Assembly: GCA_002307315.1 (NCBI GenBank)
Contig: DBTZ01000040.1
Span: forward strand, 79,646-89,285
Reading direction: 5' to 3'
Source of the DNA: Alphaproteobacteria bacterium UBA1303
GTDB taxonomy: Bacteria > Pseudomonadota > Alphaproteobacteria > Micropepsales > Micropepsaceae
DNA length: 9,640 bases
Shown: one piece after another, positions 1 to 4,720 of the stretch
How the letters are laid out: each line of letters starts with the position of its first letter
Numbering within the stretch: position 1 is the first letter of the stretch
Translations under genes and position numbers: made by a program
Notes under the pieces: model-generated
What the model was told of the DNA's origin: nothing
The model's input: the letters and a program-made list of their open reading frames with translations, nothing else
The model's database searches: none

Positions 1-446
1 TCATGGACCCGCTCGACGATCCCTTTGCCGCCGCCGACCGCGAGTTGGCCGCCTGTCCGTTGGGCTACGGTTGCGATGCGGCGGTGATCGATCTTCACGC
101 CGAGGCAACCAGCGAAAAAATGGCCTTCGGTCATTTCTGCGACGGACGCGCCTCGCTGGTGGCCGGCACCCACACCCATGTGCCTACCGCCGATGCCCAG
201 GTGCTGCCCCACGGCACCGCCTACATCACCGATCTCGGCGGATGTTGCGATTACGACTCGGTGATCGGCATGGACAAGGACGAGCCGTTGCAGCGCTTCA
301 CCCGCAAGCTTCCCACCGGCCGTTTTGCTCCGGCAACCGGCGAGGCGACGGTATGCGGCGTGTTCGTGCAGACCGACGACAAGGGGCTGGCGACGCGCAT
401 CGACCCGGTCCGCGTCGGCGGACGGTTGCAGCAAGCGCTGCCTTAA
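1..446 (+). CDS. YmdB/TIGR00282-family metallophosphoesterase, 3' part
   Basis: This is the C-terminal roughly 147 residues of a calcineurin-like metallophosphoesterase of the YmdB family. Characterised members hydrolyse 2',3'-cyclic nucleotides and other phosphodiesters. Visible family signatures are D-L-H-A-E-A-T-S-E-K (numbering from the ATG at 3, His32), G-T-H-T-H-V (His57 and His59) and the D-Y-D-S-V-I-G-M block. The His-to-His spacing of 25 and 2 matches the metal ligands remembered for Bacillus YmdB (H150, H175, H177). Family proteins are about 265-270 residues, so about 120 N-terminal residues, including the first metal ligands, lie upstream of the window. The ATG at 3 is therefore probably internal. 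The TAA at 444-446 overlaps the stop of the convergent ahpD. In many alphaproteobacteria this gene follows a 5-formyltetrahydrofolate cyclo-ligase gene, which cannot be seen here. The family call is firm; the in vivo substrate is unknown. Confidence 0.9.
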   Translation, partial: MDPLDDPFAAADRELAACPLGYGCDAAVIDLHAEATSEKMAFGHFCDGRASLVAGTHTHVPTADAQVLPHGTAYITDLGGCCDYDSVIGMDKDEPLQRFTRKLPTGRFAPATGEATVCGVFVQTDDKGLATRIDPVRVGGRLQQALP

Positions 447-976
447 CCCGATATATGGCTTTCGTTTTCGACCGTCACCGCTACGGCGTGGACGGTGGCG
501 GCGATGCGTACCGCAGCCTGTACCTGTTCGGCGGTAAGCCCGGCGGCGCGCACCACTTTTTCGTGGCTGTCCAGGCAGGCGCCGCAGCCGTTGATGGCGG
601 AAACCGCCAGGCACCACAATTCGAAATCGGCTTTATCGACGCCCGGCTTGCCGATTACGTTCATGCGAAGCTTCGCCGGCATGGTCTGGTAGTCGGGGGC
701 GGATACCAGATGGGTGAAGCGGTAATAGACGTTGTTCATGCCCATGATGGCAGCGGCGGCGCGCGCGGCGGCCAAGCCTTCCGGCGATAGTTTCGGCGAA
801 AACTCGGCGAAGATCGCCTTCGAGGTTTCGGCATCTCGCGAGGCAATGGCGCAAGCGATGAAACAGCCGGCCCGTTGCTGGTCGTTGAGCGCCGGCTCGG
901 CCGCTAGCGAAGACAGGTTGAGCTTCAAGTCTTTGGCATATTCCGGCAGGCGTTCTTTCAAGCGTTCGATCGACAT
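443..976 (-). CDS. ahpD: Alkyl hydroperoxide reductase subunit AhpD
   Basis: The 177-residue product is a carboxymuconolactone-decarboxylase-like AhpD. In mycobacteria AhpD is a cytoplasmic disulfide reductase, linked to dihydrolipoamide, that re-reduces peroxiredoxin AhpC. The catalytic signature is intact: Glu119, then Cys131-G-A-Cys134 and His138, almost the same numbers as Mycobacterium tuberculosis AhpD (E118, C130, C133, H137). Length is normal for the family. The ATG at 976 has a good ribosome site, GGAGG with five bases between, so this start is secure. The gene lies 195 bp downstream of ahpC on the same strand and is probably cotranscribed with it, although the gap contains hairpins that could lower its expression. 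Its stop codon (443-445) interlocks with that of the convergent phosphoesterase gene. Confidence 0.96.
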   Translation of the reverse strand: MSIERLKERLPEYAKDLKLNLSSLAAEPALNDQQRAGCFIACAIASRDAETSKAIFAEFSPKLSPEGLAAARAAAAIMGMNNVYYRFTHLVSAPDYQTMPAKLRMNVIGKPGVDKADFELWCLAVSAINGCGACLDSHEKVVRAAGLTAEQVQAAVRIAATVHAVAVTVENESHISG

Positions 977-1038
977 GGCGTCCTCCGAAAAGATACCCTC
1001 GGCCGCATTCGCAGGCGGTAGCGAGGGGCAGCAGGTGA

Positions 1039-1138
1039 CCTTAAGGGAAACCAGGGGCCCCGCCGGCGCGCTTGGGATGGGGGGGGGAGGCCGGCGGGGT
1101 CTTAAGGCGCTTCGCCGAAAAGGGGGGAACGTTTTCGG
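1039..1138. repeat. Inverted repeats and G9 tract in the ahpC-ahpD gap
   Basis: The 195-bp gap holds several structures. CCCCGCCGGC at 1058-1067 pairs perfectly with GCCGGCGGGG at 1090-1099 (10-bp stem, 22-nt loop). Flanking this are CCTTAAGG at 1039-1046 and CTTAAGG at 1101-1107, which are also complementary to each other. Nearer ahpC, CCGAAAA at 1115-1121 pairs with TTTTCGG at 1132-1138 (7-bp stem, 10-nt loop). The loop of the large hairpin contains a run of nine G (1079-1087). There is no U-tract after the stems on the minus strand, so this is not a standard intrinsic terminator. It could be an mRNA-stabilising or attenuating element between the two cistrons, or an intergenic repeat element. 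The function is inferred only. Confidence 0.55.
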
Positions 1139-1171
1139 ATATGAAGCGCGATAAACCTAAAGTTCGTTGCA

Positions 1172-1708
1172 TCAGGCCTTGATGAAATCGTCGCCTTTCT
1201 GCCAGTTGCAGGGGCACAGCTCGTCGGTTTGCAAAGCGTCGAGTACGCGCAAGACTTCCTGCGGATTGCGTCCGACGCTCATGTCGGTGACGTAGACGAA
1301 GCGGATGATGCCTTCGGGATCGACCAGGAAGGTGGCGCGCTTGGCGACGCCCGCATCGGCATCGAGCGTACCGAGTGCGGCGGATAACTCGCGCTTGATG
1401 TCGGACAACATCGGGAAGGGGAGATCCTTCAAATCGGCATGGTTCTGCCGCCAAGCAAGGTGGACGTATTCGCTATCCACCGACAAGCCATAGATGACGG
1501 TGTCGCGATCGGCGAAGTCGCTTTTCACTTTGCCGAACCCGGCGATCTCCGTCGGACAGACGAAGGTGAAATCCTTCGGCCACGAGAAGAATAGCTTCCA
1601 CTTGCCCTTGTCGGATTCGTTCGTGAAAGTCTCGAATGCCTTCTTGGGGTCGGTCGAAACCACGCCGGTCAGGGAAAAGACAGGAAATTTGTCGCCAACG
1701 GTCAACAC
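1172..1708 (-). CDS. ahpC: Peroxiredoxin AhpC (AhpD-dependent type)
   Basis: This is a 2-Cys peroxiredoxin that reduces hydrogen peroxide, alkyl hydroperoxides and probably peroxynitrite in the cytoplasm. The protein closely resembles actinobacterial and alphaproteobacterial AhpC. It has the F-T-F-V-C-P-T-E-I motif with the peroxidatic Cys at residue 51 and a C-terminal C-P-C pair (Cys165 and Cys167) like the C174/C176 pair of M. tuberculosis AhpC, plus P-F-P-M-L-S-D and S-V-G-R-N. I chose the GTG at 1706-1708 as start (178 aa). It has AGGAG eight bases upstream and gives an N-terminus (M-L-T-V-G-D-K-F-P) matching relatives. The GTG at 1715-1717 would add three residues but abuts the Shine-Dalgarno with no spacing. 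ahpD follows on the same strand. A palindromic operator-like site overlaps the likely promoter, suggesting peroxide or iron control. Confidence 0.96.
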   Translation of the reverse strand: MLTVGDKFPVFSLTGVVSTDPKKAFETFTNESDKGKWKLFFSWPKDFTFVCPTEIAGFGKVKSDFADRDTVIYGLSVDSEYVHLAWRQNHADLKDLPFPMLSDIKRELSAALGTLDADAGVAKRATFLVDPEGIIRFVYVTDMSVGRNPQEVLRVLDALQTDELCPCNWQKGDDFIKA

Positions 1709-1744
1709 GGGTGTCACTCCTCGATAAATGAATTCTACTTCCTT

Positions 1745-1773
1745 TAATTAGAATAGTTCTAATTATATGTCAA
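1745..1773 (-). promoter_or_regulatory. ahpC promoter region with Fur-superfamily-like palindrome
   Basis: Upstream of ahpC the base composition becomes strongly AT-rich. Positions 1745-1765 form a perfect inverted repeat: a TAATTAGAA arm, a 3-bp spacer TAG, and a TTCTAATTA arm. On the minus strand a consensus -35-like TTGACA (1768-1773) lies just upstream, and a TATAAT string (1762-1767) overlaps the palindrome edge. The exact -10 is uncertain: TATAAT is too close to TTGACA to be its partner, and 17 bp downstream of TTGACA is only a weak TAATTA inside the palindrome. In either case a protein bound to the palindrome would cover the promoter. The core TTAGAA-N3-TTCTAA resembles, from memory, the iron control element bound by alphaproteobacterial Irr, a Fur-family protein. 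Irr or PerR as the binder is inference. Confidence 0.6.
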
Positions 1774-1851
1774 TGACAAATATCAATCGCAGCATCTGTC
1801 GCCGTATATTGTTTTTTTGTTATATTTTCAATGTGTTGGTAGTGTGCCGAT

Positions 1852-2286
1852 TTAAGCCGTGCTGTCGGCTTTGTCGCTCATTTCCAACTTCGCCAGTTCG
1901 ACATGGGCACGCAGTTCTATTTCGTCGAGTACTTCCTGCAGCGCAGGATCGGCGAAGCCCTCTTGACGCTGCGAAACCGCATAGGCCAGCCGGTGCAGCG
2001 TGACGCGTGGAATGCCGCCGGCGAGAAGTCCGTCGCGCACTTGATCGAGCATATCGAGCAATTGTTCGCCGCGTTTGAGGCCCTTGGAGCGGCCTTCGGT
2101 GGAATCGTCGAGCTGCTGGAGCGCAAGAATGGAATCGAGAGCTGCGATCGGTCCGGGCCCCGAGATGATCTGGGCATGAGTCTGCGTTTGCTCGGCAACG
2201 GTGAAGGTGTCGCCGCTGGTTGCCTTTTTTGCGATATTGCGTCGCGCGCTGGCGCGGTCGACGTTGCTGGTTCCCGTGATTTCCAT
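1852..2286 (-). CDS. fliX: Flagellar assembly regulator FliX
   Basis: The 144-residue protein is a FliX homologue. In Caulobacter, FliX is a cytoplasmic trans-acting regulator that binds the sigma54 activator FlbD and couples flagellar basal-body assembly to later flagellar transcription. The evidence is overall architecture: a short start M-E-I-T-G-T, a low-complexity Ser/Thr/Gln-rich N-terminal third, a central D-D-S-T-E-G-R...R-G-E-Q-L-L-D segment, and the highly typical C-terminal block D-P-A-L-Q-E-V-L-D-E-I-E-L-R-A-H-V-E-L-A-K-L-E around residues 112-134. Length fits the family (about 140). The ATG at 2286 has only a weak ribosome site and directly adjoins a 14-bp palindrome. No other flagellar gene is nearby, so the gene is an orphan here. 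It reads toward ahpC, 143 bp away, which has its own promoter-like region. Confidence 0.85.
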   Translation of the reverse strand: MEITGTSNVDRASARRNIAKKATSGDTFTVAEQTQTHAQIISGPGPIAALDSILALQQLDDSTEGRSKGLKRGEQLLDMLDQVRDGLLAGGIPRVTLHRLAYAVSQRQEGFADPALQEVLDEIELRAHVELAKLEMSDKADSTA

Positions 2287-2423
2287 GGACGAATTCGTCC
2301 CATTGCGACACAGTAAGATCGCGCAACAAGGTTAACATTTGATTGACGGCATCGCGCCGACACAAGAAGCGCTTAGGTAACCTAATTATTAAACGTTCGA
2401 CGCTATCTTGGCGGTTGTTTTCC
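2287..2423. promoter_or_regulatory. Divergent fliX / PAS-gene control region with two palindromes
   Basis: This gap must hold the promoters of the two diverging genes. Two perfect palindromes are visible. GGACGAATTCGTCC (2287-2300) touches the fliX start codon and occupies the place of its ribosome site, so it could mask translation initiation or be an operator. TTAGGT-A-ACCTAA (2373-2385) lies 38 bp before the proposed PAS-gene ATG, in a locally AT-rich patch. On the minus strand TTAACC near 2331 resembles a CtrA half-site, but a correctly spaced second half is lacking. I see no convincing sigma54 (GG-N10-GC) or sigma70 promoter. Confidence 0.4.
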
Positions 2424-2990
2424 ATGCAACCGGTCGCAAAGGACGAAGAGGCGATGGAAGCTGTCATGCTGGCGGAGCCGGGACACGCCAATACCAATCT
2501 GATTCGCGTCGTTCGATATTATTCTGCGATGACCGGCGGCAAGCCGATGCCGCATCGCGACTGTTTTCAACCCATCGACCTGCATTGGTTGTTCGGTCAT
2601 TTCTATACCGTCGATATACTGAACGGCGGGGCGGACTATCGCTTCGGATACAGCGGGCCATTTTGGTCGGTGATATACGGCATCGATCTTTCGGGTCGGC
2701 GAATGAGTGAAATGGACAATCTTTTGTTTGCGCAGGATTTGCGTGCGCTATACGACCCGGTTGTGGCGCAGCGGCGACCCGGCTACTACCGTTGCCGCTT
2801 GTCGTGGCAGAACGGCAGGTACATTGCGCACGAGCGGGTGACGATTCCCTTCGCCGGAGACGACGGCTTGCCGTCGATGCTGTTGGTGGCGGCGCAGTAC
2901 GACCGTAAAATATCGGAAGTGCTGTGCAGCAAGGGGTGCGGTCTCCCGCGGCTAGAAATCTGCGAAACCGGCTATCTCGACGCGGCATAG
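2424..2990 (+). CDS. PAS_5-family PAS domain protein
   Basis: The 188-residue product is a stand-alone PAS domain protein of the PAS_5 (PF07310) type, common in many copies in Rhodospirillales. Recognised features are R-Y-Y-S-A-M-T-G-G-K-P-M-P-H-R-D (about 31-46), the D-x-x-x-L-F-G-H-F-Y-T-V-D-I strand (52-65), Y-R-F-G-Y-S-G (72-78) and G-I-D-L-S-G-R-R (86-93), followed by the C-terminal strands ending V-A-A-Q-Y-D-R-K (155-162). No output domain is attached, so it is probably a sensor or adaptor of unknown ligand and partner. A Cys pair (C168, C172) and C180 lie in the short tail. The start is uncertain. The ATG at 2424 has a weak ribosome site; the ATGs at 2454 and 2466 (GGAAG five bases before the latter) would also leave the domain whole; a TTG at 2343 has no support. 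The gene is divergent from fliX. Confidence 0.8.
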   Translation: MQPVAKDEEAMEAVMLAEPGHANTNLIRVVRYYSAMTGGKPMPHRDCFQPIDLHWLFGHFYTVDILNGGADYRFGYSGPFWSVIYGIDLSGRRMSEMDNLLFAQDLRALYDPVVAQRRPGYYRCRLSWQNGRYIAHERVTIPFAGDDGLPSMLLVAAQYDRKISEVLCSKGCGLPRLEICETGYLDAA

Positions 2991-3004
2991 GTGCTGCAAA
3001 CTGC

Positions 3005-3045
3005 TAGAGCGACGGACCTTCATACATAATCGGTCCGCCGCTCTA
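3005..3045. terminator. Strong hairpin between convergent genes
   Basis: TAGAGCGACGGACC (3005-3018) pairs with GGTCCGCCGCTCTA (3032-3045): 14 bp with a single A-C mismatch and a 13-nt AT-rich loop. It lies 15 bp after the PAS-gene stop and 60 bp after the end of the convergent repressor gene, where a bidirectional terminator would be expected. Neither side has a true U-tract (only scattered T on the plus side), so termination efficiency is unclear. It may instead be a copy of a dispersed palindromic element. Confidence 0.5.
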
Positions 3046-3104
3046 TCCGTTTGCTTGGTCGCAACTTTCCGCGCAAAAGTGAACACACCTTTGCGCACGT
3101 TGCT

Positions 3105-3737
3105 CTACTGGCTCGCCCAGATGATGCGGTGCATGAAGGCGATGTCGGCCACCGGGAACTCGCGGTCTTCATAGGCCGGATTGAGCGACTTCAGCTCGAT
3201 CTTCTGGGCGGTCTGGCGGGCAAGCTGTTTGGCCATCACCTCGCCGGCGGTGGTCTTCACCACCACCCGGTCGCCGCGGCGTAAGGATGCTTCGGGCGAG
3301 ACCAGAATGCGATCGCCGTCGCGATAGACCGGCAGCATCGAATCGCCGGCGATCTCCAGCGCATAAACATGCTCGTCGGCGATTTCGGGGAAGGGGATTT
3401 CGTCCCAGCCTGCGCCGGCCGGAAAGCCGGCATCGGTGAAAAAACCGCTCGATCCCGCCTGGGCCATGCCGACCAGCGGCACCAGCCGGGCCTTGATGTG
3501 TAGCCCTCTGCCGCCGATCAGCTCGAGGAATTCCTCCAGACTGGCGCCGGTTGCGGTCAGGACCTTGGAGATGCTTTCCGTCGACGGCCAGCGCAATTTT
3601 CCGTTCGGCGCGTCGCGTTTGGATTTGTTGAAGGTGGTGGGGTCGAGGCCGGCAAGTTTTGCCAAGCCCGACGGCGATAGCCGATTCTTGGCCGCCAATG
3701 CGTCGATAGCGCTCCAAATCTGCTTGTGCGTCAGCAT
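3105..3737 (-). CDS. LexA-like HTH / S24 peptidase transcriptional repressor
   Basis: The 210-residue protein combines an N-terminal helix-turn-helix (about residues 4-45; L-S-P-S-G-L-A-K-L-A-G-L-D-P-T-T-F-N looks like the recognition part) with a C-terminal LexA/CI-type S24 peptidase domain. The catalytic pair is present: Ser133 in G-D-S-M-L-P and Lys170 in V-M-A-K-Q-L. An Ala94-Gly95 bond in A-Q-A-G-S-S-G fits the usual self-cleavage site. It therefore looks like a DNA-binding repressor that inactivates itself by autoproteolysis, although its inducer and targets are unknown. It is not LexA itself, because the HTH is XRE/CI-like and not the winged LexA type. No phage genes adjoin it, so a chromosomal regulator is likelier than a prophage CI. 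The ATG at 3737 gives the family-like start M-L-T-H-K-Q-I-W; an upstream extension to 3917 would run through non-coding-looking sequence and the speD terminator. Confidence 0.88.
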   Translation of the reverse strand: MLTHKQIWSAIDALAAKNRLSPSGLAKLAGLDPTTFNKSKRDAPNGKLRWPSTESISKVLTATGASLEEFLELIGGRGLHIKARLVPLVGMAQAGSSGFFTDAGFPAGAGWDEIPFPEIADEHVYALEIAGDSMLPVYRDGDRILVSPEASLRRGDRVVVKTTAGEVMAKQLARQTAQKIELKSLNPAYEDREFPVADIAFMHRIIWASQ

Positions 3738-3803
3738 GGCTAAGGTCCCGTAAAATATGTGAAATCTGTCCGGTGCGCGGAAAATGCTCCTAAAATATAT
3801 TAG
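3738..3803 (-). promoter_or_regulatory. Upstream region of the S24 repressor gene with repeated AT-rich motif
   Basis: In this GC-rich genome two AT-rich motifs stand out just upstream of the repressor start: TAAAATATGT at 3751-3760 and TAAAATATAT at 3791-3800, exactly 40 bp apart. The second lies in an imperfect palindrome CTAAAATATATTAG (3790-3803, mismatched at one symmetric pair). Repressors of this class often bind repeated operators over their own promoter, so these are candidate autoregulatory sites; they may also contain the -10 region. No confident -35/-10 pair could be assigned. Confidence 0.4.
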
Positions 3804-3875
3804 CAATAGGAATGGCTGCAGGCAAGCGGATGGAAAAAACCGCCGGTAGCGCGGGGTCGCGCATTGTCCAAGGAC

Positions 3876-3914
3876 AAAAAAACGGGCGGAAAGGGGTTGA
3901 GACCTTTCCGCCCG
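3876..3914 (-). terminator. Intrinsic terminator of speD
   Basis: CGGGCGGAAAGG (3883-3894) pairs perfectly with CCTTTCCGCCCG (3903-3914), a 12-bp stem with an 8-nt loop. Read on the minus strand, the stem is followed by seven T (A-run 3876-3882 on the plus strand). It starts 24 bp after the speD stop, is correctly oriented for speD, and would stop readthrough into the repressor gene. Confidence 0.93.
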
Positions 3915-3937
3915 CAAAAACCGCGCTTTGAGGCTGA

Positions 3938-4432
3938 TTACAGCACGCCGCGCTTATGTTCGCCGATGACCAGCCGACCCGGTCGAAAGGCCGCTTTCAG
4001 AACCGAAAGCGCTTTCTTAGGCTCGGCTTCGCCACACATGAACACATCGAAGGCCGCATATTTCTTTTCCGGCCATGTATGTACGCTGATGTGACTCTCC
4101 GCCAGCACGGCGACGCCGGATACTCCGCCGCCGTCGGAAAACTTGTGCAGGTGGATATGCAGTAAGGTAGCGCCAGCAGCCCTAACTGCATCGATCAGCG
4201 CAGTTTCGATACGATCACGGTCGTCGAGATGCTCGGCGTCCCATAAATCGATTATCAGGTGAGTCCCCGCATAGGTGAGTCCGTTGCGGGTAATGAAGTG
4301 ATCCTTATGGACCTCTTGGTCCTTTCGGTCCACATCCCCAGGGGGAATAGGAACCGGAACGGTCCTCGCCGAAGCGCGAGCGCGTGGCGCTTTTGCTTCA
4401 TTGATCGCCGCTACGAGTTCGAGTCGAGCCAT
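3938..4432 (-). CDS. speD: S-adenosylmethionine decarboxylase proenzyme (class 1B)
   Basis: SpeD makes decarboxylated AdoMet, the aminopropyl donor for spermidine. The proenzyme cleaves itself to create a pyruvoyl cofactor. The class-1B signature is clear: G-V-S-G-V-A-V-L-A-E-S-H-I-S-V-H-T-W-P-E, with cleavage expected between Glu112 and Ser113 (the pyruvoyl-forming Ser). His118 and Cys133 have exactly the spacing of Thermotoga SpeD S63, H68 and C83. The protein is 164 aa against about 120-130 for minimal relatives: some 50 residues precede the conserved G-T-H-L-I-I-D core, rich in Ala/Arg/Pro at 11-35. The ATG at 4432 has a GTAGG-like ribosome site seven bases upstream, and I see no good later start codon, so the extension seems real. 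The gene is divergent from speE and followed by its own terminator. Confidence 0.95.
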   Translation of the reverse strand: MARLELVAAINEAKAPRARASARTVPVPIPPGDVDRKDQEVHKDHFITRNGLTYAGTHLIIDLWDAEHLDDRDRIETALIDAVRAAGATLLHIHLHKFSDGGGVSGVAVLAESHISVHTWPEKKYAAFDVFMCGEAEPKKALSVLKAAFRPGRLVIGEHKRGVL

Positions 4433-4720
4433 TCTGGCACCTACCCTCTCAGAGCGTTGACACCTGTGCCCCCATCCACAGCGAAAGGGGGCGCCTCAAG
4501 AAGAAAGCGGCGCCGACGGAAGGCCGTCTCGCCGCTCTGCTCTCCGAAAAGAGCCGGCGAAATATATGCGTGTCCCCCCCCCATGCAAGAAAATTGTTCC
4601 CCTCGCCCAAACTTTTTTGCCCCCGGCGGCGAGACCGGCCTTCGATAGCGCGCTTGCGCCTCGCCGAGCGAGGCCTTAAATCCCCCCTTCGCCCGTTTTC
4701 CGTCGCAATGGAGAAGTCGC
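4433..4720. promoter_or_regulatory. Divergent speD-speE intergenic region
   Basis: These 288 bp carry no convincing gene and must contain the speD and speE promoters and leaders. Visible elements are a run of nine C at 4574-4582, a hairpin GCCTCG-CCGAG-CGAGGC (4658-4674) in the speE leader, GGCGAG (4628-4633) complementary to CTCGCC (4660-4665), two GGCGCC words near 4490-4514, and a small AT-rich patch AAATATATG (4560-4568) that could hold a -10. The speE ribosome site GGAG lies at 4710-4713. I recognise no known riboswitch class. A structured leader sensing polyamines or AdoMet is possible but unsupported beyond the hairpins. Confidence 0.4.

Noticed and set aside
1790..1850. Intrinsic terminator with a T7 run near 1811
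   Set aside because: The T-run is on the plus strand, where no gene ends nearby, and it is preceded only by a weak imperfect stem. fliX is on the other strand.
2331..2400. CtrA-type binding site (TTAA-N7-TTAA) upstream of fliX
   Set aside because: Only half-sites are present. The best spaced match on the minus strand (TTAA-N7-GTTACC) has two mismatches in the second half.
1820..2497. 225-codon minus-strand frame overlapping fliX
   Set aside because: The product is Arg/Ser-rich without any domain, while the overlapping frame gives a recognisable FliX.
3738..3917. Sixty-residue N-terminal extension of the S24 repressor frame
   Set aside because: It would encode the speD terminator hairpin and AT-rich promoter-like motifs as protein, and the family-like N-terminus begins at the ATG at 3737.
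4433..4720. SAM-II or speF-type riboswitch in front of speD or speE
   Set aside because: I could not match the conserved pseudoknot or leader-peptide features of these classes; only simple hairpins are visible.
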